Shown here: positions 26,406 through 37,446 of the stretch, one piece after another | Layout: the number at the start of each line of letters is the position of its first letter | Numbering within the stretch: the first letter of the stretch is position 1 | Assembly (NCBI RefSeq): GCF_004217095.1 | Contig: NZ_SHKO01000003.1 | Span: 372,001 to 436,000, forward strand | From: Advenella incenata | Lineage (GTDB): Bacteria > Pseudomonadota > Gammaproteobacteria > Burkholderiales > Burkholderiaceae_B | Length of the DNA stretch: 64,000 nt | Reading direction: 5' to 3' | The notes under the pieces: model-generated | Told to the model about the DNA's origin: nothing | The model's database searches: none | What the model saw: the letters and a program-made list of their open reading frames with translations, nothing else | Translations under genes and position numbers: made by a program

Positions 26406-26663
26406 ATGACCACACTAACCGAACTGGAACGGGCGCGTCTTCGCTGGCGTGCCCGCCGGGGGCTGCTTGAAAACGATCTGATTATTACCAAATTTCTGGA
26501 TCGTTATGAACAGGAGTTGAGCGATGAGGATGTCTCGTCGCTCACCCAGCTTTTTGAACTTGATGACAACAGTCTGCTTGATATTCTTCTTGACCGCGCC
26601 AATCCGGAAGGTATCTATGATACGCCTAATATACAACGCCTTATTGAATTGATGCGGCAGTGA
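26406..26663 (+). CDS. sdhE: SdhE, FAD assembly factor
   Basis: 85 residues, YgfY/SdhE family. The conserved motif RGLLENDLIITKFLDRY contains the RGxxE signature required for flavinylation of SdhA. It is placed between sdhB and gltA in the sdh operon, the usual position in betaproteobacteria. Small acidic cytoplasmic protein. Confidence 0.93.
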   Translation: MTTLTELERARLRWRARRGLLENDLIITKFLDRYEQELSDEDVSSLTQLFELDDNSLLDILLDRANPEGIYDTPNIQRLIELMRQ

Positions 26664-26705
26664 TAGCAGGTAGACCGAAGTCTGGTTTTTTCTTAAGGAT
26701 GTTAA

Positions 26706-28019
26706 ATGAACCTCTCTGACAAGAAAGCGATTCTGAGCTTTTCAGATGATTCGACGAAGATTGAGCTGCCAATATACAAAGGCACGGTAGGACCGGATGT
26801 AATCGACATCCGCAAGCTGTACAGCCAGACCGATATGTTTACCTATGATCCCGGCTTCATGTCTACAGCGGCCTGCGAATCTGCGATTACCTATATTGAT
26901 GGTGAAAAAGGCGAATTGCTGTACCGCGGATATCCTATAGAGCAACTGGCAGTCAATTGCAGTTTCCTGGATATCTGCTACCTGATCCTGAACGGCGAGT
27001 TGCCTAACTCGGCGCAGAAAGAAGAATTTGACCAGACAGTCACACACCATACTATGGTCAACGAGCAGCTGCATTTTTTCCTGCGTGGCTTTCGCCGTGA
27101 CGCCCACCCGATGGCTGTGCTGACCGGTCTGGTCGGGGCGCTGTCTGCGTTTTATCATGACTCTACGGATATTACCAATCCAGAGCATCGTCACATTTCA
27201 GCGATTCGCCTGATTGCGAAAATGCCAACGCTGGTGGCCATGGCATACAAATATTCTCTGGGCCAGCCTTATATCTATCCGCAAAATAACCTGTCCTATA
27301 CAGGCAACTTCCTGCGCATGATGTTTGGCACACCTTGCGAAGAATACAAAGTCAACGATGTGGTAGAGCGCGCGCTTGACCGCATTTTCATTCTGCATGC
27401 CGATCACGAGCAGAATGCTTCTACGTCGACCGTGCGGCTTTGCGGTTCTTCAGGCACCGATCCGTTTGCGGCAATTGCTGCCGGCGTGGCTTGCCTGTGG
27501 GGCCCTGCTCATGGTGGCGCCAACGAAGCCTGCCTGAAGATGCTGGAAGACCTGCAAGCCAACGGTGGTATCGAGAAAGTCGGCGAGTTCATGGAAAAAG
27601 TGAAGGACAAGAACTCAGGCGTGCGTCTGATGGGCTTTGGTCATCGCGTTTACAAAAACTACGATCCTCGCGCCAAATTGATGCAGGAAACCTGCAAGGA
27701 AGTGCTCGAATCACTGGGTCTGCAAGACGATCCATTATTCAAGCTGGCGATGGAAGTGGAACGTATCGCTCTGGAAGATCCATATTTTGTCGAGCGCAAA
27801 CTGTATCCGAACGTCGATTTCTACTCAGGTATCGTGCAACGCGCCATTGGTATTCCAACGTCGCTGTTCACCGCGATTTTTGCACTGGCTCGCACAGTAG
27901 GCTGGATCGCGCAGTGGAACGAAATGTTGTCTGATCCTGATTACAAAATCGGCCGCCCGCGCCAGTTGTATACCGGCTACTCGGCTCGTGATGTTGGCAA
28001 TATCGAGACCCGCAAATAA
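26706..28019 (+). CDS. gltA: Citrate synthase (type II)
   Basis: 437 residues, the length of the hexameric NADH-sensitive type. It has the extra N-terminal beta domain ([20 protein letters not shown]). Active-site motifs: [30 protein letters not shown] and [14 protein letters not shown]. It condenses acetyl-CoA and oxaloacetate. It is the last gene of the sdh operon, with AAGGAT as ribosome site, followed by a very strong terminator. It is distinct from prpC at 19285. Confidence 0.97.
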   Translation: MNLSDKKAILSFSDDSTKIELPIYKGTVGPDVIDIRKLYSQTDMFTYDPGFMSTAACESAITYIDGEKGELLYRGYPIEQLAVNCSFLDICYLILNGELPNSAQKEEFDQTVTHHTMVNEQLHFFLRGFRRDAHPMAVLTGLVGALSAFYHDSTDITNPEHRHISAIRLIAKMPTLVAMAYKYSLGQPYIYPQNNLSYTGNFLRMMFGTPCEEYKVNDVVERALDRIFILHADHEQNASTSTVRLCGSSGTDPFAAIAAGVACLWGPAHGGANEACLKMLEDLQANGGIEKVGEFMEKVKDKNSGVRLMGFGHRVYKNYDPRAKLMQETCKEVLESLGLQDDPLFKLAMEVERIALEDPYFVERKLYPNVDFYSGIVQRAIGIPTSLFTAIFALARTVGWIAQWNEMLSDPDYKIGRPRQLYTGYSARDVGNIETRK

Positions 28020-28040
28020 TTCTTGCGTGTTGCTTGTCGG

Positions 28041-28075
28041 AAAAAACCGCAGATCTTCGGTCTGCGGTTTTTTTT
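28041..28075 (+). terminator. Rho-independent terminator of the sdh-gltA operon
   Basis: The 13-bp arms AAAAAACCGCAGA (28041-28053) and TCTGCGGTTTTTT (28061-28073) have a 7-nt loop, with the T-run continuing to 28075. The A-run on the other side lets it work in both directions. Confidence 0.93.
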
Positions 28076-28331
28076 CGACTGTCTGTTTCCGAGTGCGCAT
28101 CTCACTCATCTCATGGGTTTTGCTCTTGTGTGTTTTGCCAGTTGGGGCGCCTGCGCTGAATTGCCGTTTCGGATTGGGCGTGTGGTATGAAGCGTGACCT
28201 ATCCTTGGTCATGTGGGTCGTGCCGTTGATGGCGTCGGCCATACCTGACAGTGTTGGGGTGTGAAAATAATCGGGATGTGGGGAAAATAGGAACGTGGGT
28301 AAAAATAGGAACATGAAAAAAGTCGGCGCGC
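28076..28331. other. Intergenic region with short imperfect tandem repeats
   Basis: No gene is supported between the gltA terminator and the doxX terminator. Two near-identical 14-mers, AAAATAGGAACGTG (28284-28297) and AAAATAGGAACATG (28302-28315), are 18 bp apart. A degenerate third copy starts near 28264. Confidence 0.5.
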
Positions 28332-28364
28332 GAAAAAAAGCCGAACCACGATTGTGATTCGGCT
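28332..28364 (-). terminator. Rho-independent terminator of maeB-doxX
   Basis: The arms AGCCGAA (28339-28345) and TTCGGCT (28358-28364), with additional CAC/GTG pairing inside. Leftward it is followed by a T-run (A-run 28333-28339). Confidence 0.8.
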
Positions 28365-28420
28365 GGCTGGTCGCCCGGCCCCGCTGCCGCTTGTGCGGGC
28401 AGCAGGTTTTGCGTGTCCTG

Positions 28421-28816
28421 CTAGTTGTTGTACGGGCTATTCATGCTGAAACGGCCCGCGCCGGCAAAAAAGACAGCGACTGCAGTAAACAGGAAGAAGT
28501 ATTGCGTTTCCAGTCTGAGCGCGCCGTTGCCAGTCACCATGAACAGCTGGCCGCTATGGGCCAGAGCAATGGCCACGATCATGTTGATCGCAATCAGTAC
28601 TGCGGCAATACGCGAATAAAGGCCCACAATCAGCAGGATCGGCGCAATCACTTCACCAATATAAACGGCATACGCCAGCCATCCGGGCAGGCCGGCAGAG
28701 GCAACCATGCCCATAATCCCGCCGATGCCGTTTTGCACTTTGAAGATACCGTGCATGAGCAGGAGAATGCCAAGCGTCAGGCGCAGCACCAGTTTTGATA
28801 GATCGTCCGAGCGCAT
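28421..28816 (-). CDS. DoxX-family inner-membrane protein
   Basis: 131 residues with four hydrophobic segments: LVLRLTLGILLLMHGIFKV, LAYAVYIGEVIAPILLIVG, AAVLIAINMIVAIALAH and QYFFLFTAVAVFFAG. The LRLxxGxxxxxHGxxK start is the DoxX signature. DoxX proteins are linked to quinone/thiol redox chemistry, but most are uncharacterised. Its ATG overlaps the maeB stop by one base (TAATG), so it is co-translated with malic enzyme and ends at the terminator at 28332. Confidence 0.88.
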   Translation of the reverse strand: MRSDDLSKLVLRLTLGILLLMHGIFKVQNGIGGIMGMVASAGLPGWLAYAVYIGEVIAPILLIVGLYSRIAAVLIAINMIVAIALAHSGQLFMVTGNGALRLETQYFFLFTAVAVFFAGAGRFSMNSPYNN

Positions 28817-31098
28817 TATTTGGACTCCCCAAGTGTGTCAACGACGGCCAGCGCTGTCATATTGACAATGCGTCTTGTGGTTGTGCTGGTGGTCAGGATG
28901 TGGACCGGCTTGGCAGCGCCCAGCAGGATCGGCCCCATGGCAATACCATGGCTGCCGGTCATTTTCAGCATGTTGTAGGTGATATTGCCGGTATCCAGAT
29001 TCGGCATGATCAACAGATTGGCGCGACCGGTCAGACTGGAGTCAGGGTAGGCATCCAGGCGGATGCGTTCGGACAATGCAGCATCGGCATGCATTTCGCC
29101 ATCGACTTCCAGGTCCGGACGGCGCTGGGCAATCAGGCGACGGGCCGAGGCCATCTTGCGCGAAGAATCCGAAGGACGGCTGCCGAAGTTGGAGTGCGAC
29201 AGCAGGGCGATTTTGGGTTGAATACCAAAGCGGATCATTTCATCAGCCGCCTGGATCGTAATGTCTGCAACCTGCTCGTCGGTCGGATCTTCGTTTACAT
29301 GAGTATCGCAAATGAACAGGGTCTGGTCAGGCAGAATCAGCACGTTCATTGCAGCAAAGGTAGTCACGCCTTCTTTCAGACCAATCACTTCCGACACATA
29401 CTTGAGCTGGTTGTCAAAGCGGCTGCCAACGCCGCAGATCATGGCGTCGGCGTCGCCGCGTTCCATCAGCAATACACCGATCAGGGTGTTGTGCTTGCGC
29501 ACCATGGCTTTTGCCACGTTGGGCGTGACGCCATCGCGACCTTTGATCTTGTAGTAAGCCGTCCAGGTTTCGTTGAAGCGTTCGTCGTCTTCGGGGTTGA
29601 CCACTTCCACGTTGGTGCCAGCCGCCAGGCGCAGTCCCAGTTTCTTGACGCGCATTTCGATCACGGCAGGGCGTCCGATCAGAATCGGATAGGCCAGCTG
29701 TTCGTCGATGACCGTCTGTGCTGCACGCAATACACGCTCGTCTTCGCCATCGGCATAGACCACGCGTTTCGGTGGGGTGGTGCGAGCCTGTTTGAACAGA
29801 GGGCGCATCAACGGACCGGAGCGGTACACGAAACCCAGCAGTTGCTGGCGATAGGCATCCATGTCTTCGATCGGACGGGTTGCAACGCCCGATTCCATGG
29901 CCGCCTTGGCAATGGCCGGGGCGATCTGGACGATAAGCCTGGGATCAAAAGGCTTCGGAATAATATATTCGGGACCAAAGCTCAGATCCTGTCCTTCATA
30001 GGCCAGTGCGACCTCGTCGCTTGGCTCGGCCTGCGCCAGATCGGCAATGGCCTGCACGCAGGCCATTTTCATTTCTTCGGTAATACGGGTGGCGCCCACG
30101 TCCAGCGCGCCGCGGAAAATAAAGGGGAAGCAAAGAACGTTATTGACCTGGTTGGGGTAATCGGAGCGGCCGGTGGCGATAATGCAGTCTGGGCGTACCG
30201 CTTTGGCGTCTTCCGGGCGGATCTCTGGGTCCGGGTTGGCCAGGGCCAGAATCAGGGGCGAGGGCGCCATGGTGGCAACCATGTCCTGCTTCAGTACATC
30301 CTTGGCCGAGCAGCCCAGGAACACATCGGTGTCGCGCATCACATCAGCCAGGGTCCGGTCCTCTGTTTTCTGCGCGTAACGCGCCTTGTTCGGCTCCATG
30401 TTCTGGTCACGACCTTCCCAGATCACGCCGCGAGAGTCCACAACAAAGATATTCTGGCGCGCAACGCCCAGGTTGACCAGTAAATCAAGGCAGGCAATCG
30501 CTGCAGCGCCGGCACCGGAACATACCAGCTTGATCTTGCTGATGTCCTTGCCGACGATTTTCAGGCCGTTAAGAATGGCAGCCGAGGAAATAATGGCCGT
30601 GCCATGCTGATCGTCGTGAAAAACCGGGATTTTCATGCGTTCGCGCAGTTTTTTCTCGATATAGAAGCATTCCGGCGCCTTGATGTCCTCCAGGTTGACG
30701 CCACCGAGCGTGGGTTCCAGCGCGGCGATAATATCCACCAGTTTGTCTGGGTCATTTTCTGCCAGTTCGATATCGAATACGTCAACGCCGGCGAATTTTT
30801 TGAACAGGCATCCTTTGCCTTCCATGACCGGCTTGGAGGCCAGCGGGCCGATATTGCCCAGCCCCAGCACCGCGGTGCCGTTGGTGATGACGCCGACCAG
30901 ATTGGCGCGCGAGGTATATTTTGAAGCGGCTATATCGCCATCGGCGAAAATGGCCATGCACGCTGCTGCGACGCCAGGCGAATAGGCCAGCGACAGGTCA
31001 TCCTGGTTGGCCAGCGGTTTGGTCGGAGTAACGGAAATTTTGCCCGGTGTCGGATAGGCGTGGTAATCCAGGGCAAGTTTGTTACGGTCGTGGCTCAT
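28816..31098 (-). CDS. maeB: NADP-dependent malic enzyme (MaeB type, with C-terminal phosphotransacetylase-like domain)
   Basis: 760 residues, the MaeB hybrid length. N-terminal malic enzyme part: [54 protein letters not shown] (NADP Rossmann) and [11 protein letters not shown]. The C-terminal part from about residue 430 resembles phosphate acetyltransferase ([19 protein letters not shown]-like end [16 protein letters not shown]). In MaeB this domain is regulatory and not catalytic. The enzyme decarboxylates malate to pyruvate and makes NADPH. It is the first gene of a two-gene unit with doxX; AAGGAT is the ribosome site. The 12-bp palindrome AACAATATTGTT lies 22 bp upstream (31120-31131). 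Confidence 0.95.
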   Translation of the reverse strand: MSHDRNKLALDYHAYPTPGKISVTPTKPLANQDDLSLAYSPGVAAACMAIFADGDIAASKYTSRANLVGVITNGTAVLGLGNIGPLASKPVMEGKGCLFKKFAGVDVFDIELAENDPDKLVDIIAALEPTLGGVNLEDIKAPECFYIEKKLRERMKIPVFHDDQHGTAIISSAAILNGLKIVGKDISKIKLVCSGAGAAAIACLDLLVNLGVARQNIFVVDSRGVIWEGRDQNMEPNKARYAQKTEDRTLADVMRDTDVFLGCSAKDVLKQDMVATMAPSPLILALANPDPEIRPEDAKAVRPDCIIATGRSDYPNQVNNVLCFPFIFRGALDVGATRITEEMKMACVQAIADLAQAEPSDEVALAYEGQDLSFGPEYIIPKPFDPRLIVQIAPAIAKAAMESGVATRPIEDMDAYRQQLLGFVYRSGPLMRPLFKQARTTPPKRVVYADGEDERVLRAAQTVIDEQLAYPILIGRPAVIEMRVKKLGLRLAAGTNVEVVNPEDDERFNETWTAYYKIKGRDGVTPNVAKAMVRKHNTLIGVLLMERGDADAMICGVGSRFDNQLKYVSEVIGLKEGVTTFAAMNVLILPDQTLFICDTHVNEDPTDEQVADITIQAADEMIRFGIQPKIALLSHSNFGSRPSDSSRKMASARRLIAQRRPDLEVDGEMHADAALSERIRLDAYPDSSLTGRANLLIMPNLDTGNITYNMLKMTGSHGIAMGPILLGAAKPVHILTTSTTTRRIVNMTALAVVDTLGESK

Positions 31099-31694
31099 GG
31101 TTTTTTATCCTTAAGGTTCAACAATATTGTTATGCTCATTGCTATGCTCGAATCGCAGTTTCGATATGATAACGCCGTTGCCCGCATTCCGGCGGTAACT
31201 TGGCCTCTGTGGCTGCAGGCGGCCCTCGCCCCGTTCCGGGCATGGGTGTTGCCGGTTTCTCTGCTGATGTGCCCGTCAGTCTGGCACTGCTCATGAGTGA
31301 TGGGGCAGGCGGCGTTATCAATCGCGATGGTCCGGCCTGTTCAACCAAACAGACCTGTTCTGCGAAAACGGTCAACTACCGGTTTGCGCTTTAAACTGTG
31401 TCGGTCAGTTGCGACAAAATCAGGCTGGCGTCTTCATGGGGTAGGTCTCTTGGCGTGGGTCGTTAGCAACGAAATATCAAAATATACCAAGCACAATCGA
31501 TTGAAACCGGTAATTTCTTTCATAATCGAAAAAGTTCCTTGGATTAACCCTTCCCGATGGTTATACTTGAATGTATTGGCTATCAAGGCTATGTTATGTG
31601 CCTTCTGCCCGCTATCCGCAACTCGGTCTAGCCGTAACCCGGAAGGTATACCTGCATCTCAAAGGGTGAAACACCCGCAACGGTGAAGCGATTT
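31099..31694. other. Divergent control region of maeB and sucA
   Basis: About 600 bp without a supported gene. It contains AACAATATTGTT (31120-31131) near maeB and a candidate sucA promoter at 31567-31595. A small hairpin GGGTG-AAA-CACCC (31664-31676) lies just before the sucA ribosome site. The AT-rich stretch 31470-31600 is the probable regulatory core. Confidence 0.5.
31567..31595 (+). promoter_or_regulatory. Candidate sucA promoter
   Basis: TTGAAT (31567-31572), 17 nt, TATGTT (31590-31595). It leaves a leader of about 95 nt before the sucA start. Confidence 0.35.
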
Positions 31695-34571
31695 ATGACG
31701 ACGGAAACTGAAAAAAAATCTACCTCTTATTTATTTGGGAGTAACGCTCCCTACGTTGAAGAACTGTACGAAGAGTACCTGGTCAATCCGGCTGCCGTGG
31801 CTGACCACTGGCGCGACTATTTCGATCAGCTTCAGCACGTGCCTGCCACAGACGGGTCCCAAAGTACGCGGGACCAGAGCCATTATTCTGTTGTCACCTC
31901 CTTTGCTCAGCGAGCCAAGGCCAATGCCTTTGCCCAGGCTGTAAGGGGAGGCGCGCCCACCCTGGAGGTGGCCAGCAAACAGCTTCATGTCCAGTCATTA
32001 ATCGCTGCCTATCGCACCCTGGGGGTGCGCTGGGCTGAGCTTGATCCGTTAAAACGCCGTGAGCGTCCCGAAATTCCAGAGCTCGATCCTGCCTTTTACG
32101 GCCTGACCGAAGCCGATCTGGACCAGGTATACTCAGCCACCAACACTTATTTCACGAAACAGGGCACCATGACCTTGCGTGAAATCCTCAACTCCTTGCG
32201 TGATACCTATTGCGGTGCCGTCGGCGTTGAGTTTATGCATATGTCCGATCCCAAGGCCAAGCGCTGGGTTCAGGAACACCTTGAGTCTACTCATGCCAAC
32301 GGCTCCTTCGATGGCGAGACCAAGAAACGTATTCTGCAACAACTGACCGAAGCCGAGGGGCTGGAGCGTTTTCTGCACACCAAATATGTGGGACAGAAGC
32401 GCTTTTCGCTCGAGGGCGGTGAAAGCTTTATCGCCGCGATGGACGAGGTCGTCAATCACGCCGGTGACCTGGGCGTGCAGGAAATCATCGTGGGCATGGC
32501 TCACCGTGGCCGCTTGAACATGCTGGTCAACATCATGGGCAAAATGCCCGGCGACCTGTTCGCCGAGTTCGAAGGCAAGCATGCCGAAGGCCTGACCGAT
32601 GGCGATGTGAAATATCACAACGGCTTTTCCAGTGACCTGTCCACCCGCGGTGGTCCGGTTCACCTTTCCCTGGCATTTAACCCTTCGCATCTGGAAATTG
32701 TTAACCCGGTTGTGGAAGGCAGTGTGCGGGCCCGTCAGGAACGCCGCGCCGACCCGCTGGGGCAGCAGGTGTTGCCTGTGCTGGTGCATGGTGATGCAGC
32801 CTTTGCCGGCCAGGGCGTGGTCATGGAAACGCTCAACATGGCGCAGACACGCGGCTACGGCACAGGCGGTACGCTGCATATCGTGATCAATAACCAGATC
32901 GGCTTTACCACATCTGATCCGCGCGACTCACGTTCAACGTTGTACTGTACTGATGTGGTCAAAATGATCGAAGCGCCGGTTTTCCACGTGAATGCTGATG
33001 ATCCTGAAGCCGTGGTGTTCGCAACGCGCCTGGCGCTGGACTACCGCATGGAGTTCAACCATGACGTGGTCGTGGATATCATCTGCTACCGTAAACTGGG
33101 ACATAACGAGCAGGATACGCCGTCGCTGACGCAGCCACTGATGTACAAGAGCATTGGTGCGCACCCCGGCACGCGCAAAATCTATGCAGACAAACTGACC
33201 GCGCAGGGTGTATTGGCTGATGGCGAAGGCGAAGAGTTCGTCAAGAATTATCGCCGGCTGATGGAAGACGGCCAGAAAACCGTCGAACCCGTTCTTACCG
33301 ACTACAAAAACAAATATTCCATCGACTGGACGCCGTTTCTGGGCGCCAAGTGGACAGACAGTGCCGATACGGCCGTGCCCCTGGCCGAACTCAAGCGTAT
33401 TGGCGAGCGCATTACGACTGTGCCAGACACCTTTACGCCCCATAACCTGGTGAAAAAACTGCTGGCCGATCGCCGCGCAATGGCAATGGGCGAGCAGAAC
33501 CTTGACTGGGGCATGGGCGAGCACCTGGCGTTTGCAACGCTGGTGGCATCTGGCTATACCATCCGTATTACCGGTCAGGATTCCGGCCGCGGTACCTTCA
33601 CGCACCGCCACGCGGTATTGCATGATCAAAAACGCGAGCGCTGGAACGACGGCACCTATATTCCACTGCAGAATGTCTCCGATTCCCAGGCGCCGTTCAC
33701 GGTCATCGATTCGGTGCTCTCGGAAGAGGCGGTGCTGGGTTTTGAGTACGGCTATTCCTGCTCCGAGCCCAACACCCTGGTTATCTGGGAAGCGCAGTTC
33801 GGCGATTTCGTCAACGGTGCGCAGGTCGTGATTGACCAGTTCATCAGTTCAGGTGAAGCCAAATGGGGACGCCAGTCCGGTTTGACACTGATGCTGCCGC
33901 ATGGCTACGAAGGTCAGGGCCCAGAGCACTCTTCGGCACGTATCGAGCGCTTCCTGCAACTGTGCGCTGACCATAACATGCAATGTGTGCAGCCCACGAA
34001 TGCAGCACAGATTTTCCATCTGCTGCGTCGTCAGATGATTCGGCCGTTCCGCAAGCCGCTGGTGATCTTTACGCCAAAATCGCTGTTGCGTAACAAAGAC
34101 GCAACCTCGCCGTTGAGCGATCTGGCCTCCGGCGAGTTCCATCCTATCCTGAGCGAAATCGACAGCAACCTTGACGGCAAGAAAGTCAAACGTGTACTGG
34201 TGTGTTCAGGCAAGGTTTACTATGATCTGATGAACGCACGCAAGGAACGGGATGCCAGTCATGTTGCGATCCTGCGGGTAGAGCAGCTGTATCCGTTTGC
34301 ACACAAGTCGTTTGCCAGTGAACTGGCCAAGTATCCGAATGCGACTGAAGTCGTATGGGTACAGGACGAGCCTCAGAATCAGGGACCATGGTTCTATATC
34401 CAGCACCACCTGTATGAAGACATGTCTGCCGGACAGCGCCTGGGTTATGCCGGACGTATCGCTTCGTCCTCGCCTGCGGTTGGCTATATGGCCAAACATA
34501 TTGAGCAGCAAAAAGCCTTGGTGGAACAGGCTTTTGCACCCAAGCTCAAAGGGTTCATTCTGACCAAGTAA
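31695..34571 (+). CDS. sucA: 2-oxoglutarate dehydrogenase E1 component
   Basis: 958 residues from ATG 31695, which has GGTGAAG 7 nt upstream; an in-frame GTG at 31683 overlaps that site. Thiamine-diphosphate enzyme: N-terminal SYLFGSNAPYVEELYEEYL segment for complex assembly, MAHRGRLNMLVNIMGK, HGDAAFAGQGVVMETLNMAQ, NNQIGFTTSDPRDSRST and GTFTHRHAVLHDQ. It decarboxylates 2-oxoglutarate and transfers the succinyl group to SucB. It is the first gene of sucA-sucB-lpdA; succinyl-CoA synthetase genes are not adjacent. Confidence 0.97.
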   Translation: MTTETEKKSTSYLFGSNAPYVEELYEEYLVNPAAVADHWRDYFDQLQHVPATDGSQSTRDQSHYSVVTSFAQRAKANAFAQAVRGGAPTLEVASKQLHVQSLIAAYRTLGVRWAELDPLKRRERPEIPELDPAFYGLTEADLDQVYSATNTYFTKQGTMTLREILNSLRDTYCGAVGVEFMHMSDPKAKRWVQEHLESTHANGSFDGETKKRILQQLTEAEGLERFLHTKYVGQKRFSLEGGESFIAAMDEVVNHAGDLGVQEIIVGMAHRGRLNMLVNIMGKMPGDLFAEFEGKHAEGLTDGDVKYHNGFSSDLSTRGGPVHLSLAFNPSHLEIVNPVVEGSVRARQERRADPLGQQVLPVLVHGDAAFAGQGVVMETLNMAQTRGYGTGGTLHIVINNQIGFTTSDPRDSRSTLYCTDVVKMIEAPVFHVNADDPEAVVFATRLALDYRMEFNHDVVVDIICYRKLGHNEQDTPSLTQPLMYKSIGAHPGTRKIYADKLTAQGVLADGEGEEFVKNYRRLMEDGQKTVEPVLTDYKNKYSIDWTPFLGAKWTDSADTAVPLAELKRIGERITTVPDTFTPHNLVKKLLADRRAMAMGEQNLDWGMGEHLAFATLVASGYTIRITGQDSGRGTFTHRHAVLHDQKRERWNDGTYIPLQNVSDSQAPFTVIDSVLSEEAVLGFEYGYSCSEPNTLVIWEAQFGDFVNGAQVVIDQFISSGEAKWGRQSGLTLMLPHGYEGQGPEHSSARIERFLQLCADHNMQCVQPTNAAQIFHLLRRQMIRPFRKPLVIFTPKSLLRNKDATSPLSDLASGEFHPILSEIDSNLDGKKVKRVLVCSGKVYYDLMNARKERDASHVAILRVEQLYPFAHKSFASELAKYPNATEVVWVQDEPQNQGPWFYIQHHLYEDMSAGQRLGYAGRIASSSPAVGYMAKHIEQQKALVEQAFAPKLKGFILTK

Positions 34572-34604
34572 GCGGTCTAATTACAATTTTACGGATTATC
34601 GAAA

Positions 34605-35840
34605 ATGGCTATTATTGACGTTGTAGTTCCTCAGCTCTCCGAATCGATCTCAGAGGCGTCCCTGCTTGAGTGGAAAAAGAAAGTAGGCGAAGCTGTAACT
34701 CAGGATGAAACCCTGATCGAAGTCGAAACCGACAAGGTCGTTCTGGAAGTGCCGGCACCGGCCAGTGGCGTGTTGACTGAAATTGCCCAGGGCGATGGCA
34801 GCACGGTCACTTCAGGCCAGTTGCTTGCAAAAATTGACACCGAAGCCAAGTCCGGTGCAGCTGCGCCTGAAGCTGCGGCCGCTGCCGCCGCCCAGCCGGC
34901 TGCTGCCGAGCCTGCCAAGGCCGAAGCTGCGCCAGCCAAGGCCGCCGAAGCCAGCAAAGGCAGTGCGGGCGTTGCATCGCCCGCCGCCAGCAAAATCTTG
35001 TCTGAAAAAGGCATTGCTGCTGGTGACGTAGAGGGAACGGGTCGTGACGGTCGTGTGACCAAGGCCGATGCTGCCGGCGCAAGTGCCAAACCTGCTGCCC
35101 AGGCTGCTGCTCCCGCTGCCGCCACGCTGTCTCTTGATGGTCGTCCGGAACAGCGCGTGCCAATGACCCGCCTGCGTGCGCGCATTGCTGAGCGCCTGAT
35201 CCAGTCCCAGCAGGAAAACGCCATTCTCACGACTTTCAATGAAGTTAACATGAAAGCAGTGATCGATTTGCGCAATGCCTATAAAGATCGCTTTGAAAAA
35301 GAACACGGTGTGAAACTGGGCTTTATGTCCTTTTTCGTCAAAGCCGCGGTAGCAGCACTGAAAAAATATCCATTGCTCAACGCCTCTGTCGATGGCAAAG
35401 ATATTATCTATCACGGTTATTTTGATATCGGTATCGCGGTCAGCAGCCCACGCGGCCTGGTAGTGCCTATTATCCGCAATGCAGACCAGCTGTCTTTTGC
35501 CGAAATCGAAAAAACCATTGCAGAATACGGCGTTAAAGCGCGTGAAGGCAAAATCAGCCTGGAAGACTTAACTGGCGGCACCTTCTCCATTTCCAATGGC
35601 GGTGTCTTCGGTTCCATGCTGTCCACCCCCATTATCAATCCACCGCAGTCAGCCATCCTGGGCGTACACGCCACCAAGGATCGCCCTGTGGTAGAAAATG
35701 GCCAAGTGGTCATCCGTCCGATCAACTTCCTGGCCATGTCATACGATCACCGTATTATTGACGGCCGCGAAGCAGTGCTGGGTCTGGTTGCCATGAAAGA
35801 GGCCCTGGAAGATCCGCAACGCCTGCTGCTGGAACTGTAA
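34605..35840 (+). CDS. sucB: Dihydrolipoyl succinyltransferase (2-oxoglutarate dehydrogenase E2)
   Basis: 411 residues. N-terminal lipoyl domain with the lipoylated lysine in [13 protein letters not shown] (about K43), an Ala/Pro-rich linker (about 80-120), a peripheral-subunit-binding domain ([32 protein letters not shown]), and the catalytic core with [17 protein letters not shown] at the end. It forms the core of the complex and makes succinyl-CoA. It is 33 bp after sucA and followed by a terminator-like hairpin before lpdA. Confidence 0.97.
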   Translation: MAIIDVVVPQLSESISEASLLEWKKKVGEAVTQDETLIEVETDKVVLEVPAPASGVLTEIAQGDGSTVTSGQLLAKIDTEAKSGAAAPEAAAAAAAQPAAAEPAKAEAAPAKAAEASKGSAGVASPAASKILSEKGIAAGDVEGTGRDGRVTKADAAGASAKPAAQAAAPAAATLSLDGRPEQRVPMTRLRARIAERLIQSQQENAILTTFNEVNMKAVIDLRNAYKDRFEKEHGVKLGFMSFFVKAAVAALKKYPLLNASVDGKDIIYHGYFDIGIAVSSPRGLVVPIIRNADQLSFAEIEKTIAEYGVKAREGKISLEDLTGGTFSISNGGVFGSMLSTPIINPPQSAILGVHATKDRPVVENGQVVIRPINFLAMSYDHRIIDGREAVLGLVAMKEALEDPQRLLLEL

Positions 35841-35856
35841 TCGACGCAGTCTGAAT

Positions 35857-35884
35857 GCGCCCCTTCGCGGGGCGCGCGTTTTTC
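35857..35884 (+). terminator. Hairpin terminator between sucB and lpdA
   Basis: GCGCCCC (35857-35863), loop TTCGC, GGGGCGC (35869-35875), then GCG and five T. Placed inside the suc-lpd cluster, it could be a partial terminator that lowers lpdA relative to sucAB. Confidence 0.8.
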
Positions 35885-35932
35885 ATAGGATGCGTGCAAG
35901 CGCATCTGCTCTATCGAAATCAAGAGAAAATT

Positions 35933-37363
35933 ATGTCTTCACAATTTGACGTTGTCGTAATTGGTGCCGGTCCTGGCGGCTACATTGCAGCGATTCGCGC
36001 TGCGCAGCTGGGCAAGAAAGTAGCGTGTATTGATGCCTGGGCTGATGAGGCCGGCAATCCCAAGCCAGGCGGCACTTGCACCAATGTTGGCTGCATTCCG
36101 TCCAAAGCCCTGCTGCAATCGTCCGAGCATTTTGAACAGGCCAACCACCATTTTGCCGAGCACGGCATTGAAGTGGGCAGCGTCAAGCTCAAACTGGAAA
36201 ACATGATCGGTCGCAAGGATACGGTTGTCAAACAGAACAACGACGGTATTCTGTATTTGTTCAAAAAGAACAAAGTCACATTCTTTTCCGGTGTAGGTGC
36301 GTTCGATGGCAAGGCCGAAGACGGCAGCTGGAAAATCAGTGTCACCGGCAAGAAAGCGGACAGTCTGACCGCGACCCATGTGATCGTGGCTACCGGTTCG
36401 GTCGCACGCGCCTTGCCTGGCCTGCCTTTTGACGAAAAACAGATTCTGTCCAATGACGGGGCTCTGCGTATTGCCGGTGTACCCAAGAAACTGGGCGTGA
36501 TTGGCGCTGGTGTGATTGGTCTGGAAATGGGTAGCGTCTGGCGTCGTCTGGGCGCTGAAGTGACTATTCTGGAAGCCATGCCAGAATTTCTGGGTGCAGC
36601 CGACGTTCAGGTAGCCAAGGAAGCGCAGAAGGCATTTGCCAAACAGGGCCTGAAAATTGAAACGGGCGTCAAGATCGGCGAGATTAAATCTACCGCCAAG
36701 ACGATCACCGTACCGTATACCGACGCCAAAGGCGCTGAACAATCACTTGCAGTAGACAAACTGATTGTCTCCATTGGCCGGGTGCCTTTTACCGGCAATC
36801 TGAACGCGGACGGTGTCGGCCTGCAATTGGACGAGCGCGGGTTCATCAGCGTTAACGAAGAATGCAAAACCAACCTGCCAAACGTCTGGGCAGTGGGCGA
36901 CGTGGTACGCGGCCCCATGCTGGCGCACAAGGCCGAAGAAGAAGGTGTTGCCGTTGCTGAACGCATTGCCGGTCAGCACGGCCATGTCAACTTCGATACC
37001 ATCCCTTGGGTTATCTATACCTCTCCGGAAATTGCATGGGTTGGCAAGACAGAACAGCAACTGAAGGCAGAAAAACGCGAAATCCGCACAGGCAGCTTTC
37101 CATTCCTGGCCAACGGTCGCGCCCGCGCCTTGGGCGATACGACTGGCTTTGCCAAGGTGATTGCCGATGCCAAGACAGACGAAGTGCTGGGCGTGCATAT
37201 TATCGGCCCGATGGCTTCGGAATTGATTGCCGAAGCTGTCACCATCATGGAATTCAAAGGCGCCTCTGAAGATATCGCGCGTATTTGCCATGCGCACCCT
37301 ACCTTGTCCGAAGCGCTGAAGGAAGCCGCACTGGCCGTTGATAAACGTGCCCTGAACTTCTGA
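35933..37363 (+). CDS. lpdA: Dihydrolipoyl dehydrogenase (E3)
   Basis: 476 residues from ATG 35933, giving [20 protein letters not shown]; the frame extends upstream through the terminator and is not coding there. Redox disulfide in [19 protein letters not shown]-binding [16 protein letters not shown], and catalytic base in [16 protein letters not shown]. It reoxidises the lipoyl groups of SucB with NAD. AAGAGAAAATT serves as ribosome site. The product probably also serves other 2-oxoacid complexes or the glycine cleavage system. Confidence 0.96.
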   Translation: MSSQFDVVVIGAGPGGYIAAIRAAQLGKKVACIDAWADEAGNPKPGGTCTNVGCIPSKALLQSSEHFEQANHHFAEHGIEVGSVKLKLENMIGRKDTVVKQNNDGILYLFKKNKVTFFSGVGAFDGKAEDGSWKISVTGKKADSLTATHVIVATGSVARALPGLPFDEKQILSNDGALRIAGVPKKLGVIGAGVIGLEMGSVWRRLGAEVTILEAMPEFLGAADVQVAKEAQKAFAKQGLKIETGVKIGEIKSTAKTITVPYTDAKGAEQSLAVDKLIVSIGRVPFTGNLNADGVGLQLDERGFISVNEECKTNLPNVWAVGDVVRGPMLAHKAEEEGVAVAERIAGQHGHVNFDTIPWVIYTSPEIAWVGKTEQQLKAEKREIRTGSFPFLANGRARALGDTTGFAKVIADAKTDEVLGVHIIGPMASELIAEAVTIMEFKGASEDIARICHAHPTLSEALKEAALAVDKRALNF

Positions 37364-37446
37364 TCGGCAGCACCATGTTGAATACGGCAAGGGCACCAGT
37401 TTTGACCGGTGCCAGCCGTCAGTCTGATATTTCCGTATCGGGCAAT

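Noticed and set aside
26664-26700. Terminator between sdhE and gltA
   Set aside because: The stem is only 4 bp (AGAC/GTCT) before a T-run; probably too weak, and gltA is positioned as part of the operon.
28795-30483. 562-codon open frame on the plus strand opposite maeB
   Set aside because: It lies entirely antisense to an unmistakable malic enzyme gene, has no family similarity or ribosome site, and results from the codon use of maeB.
31142-31375. Small genes in the maeB-sucA spacer
   Set aside because: Several short frames exist, but none has a ribosome site, a recognisable sequence or typical codon use.
35939-36742. 267-codon frame opposite lpdA
   Set aside because: It is a shadow of lpdA in the opposite strand; similar long shadows exist opposite tex (53653-54453) and the DapA-like gene (50092-50898).
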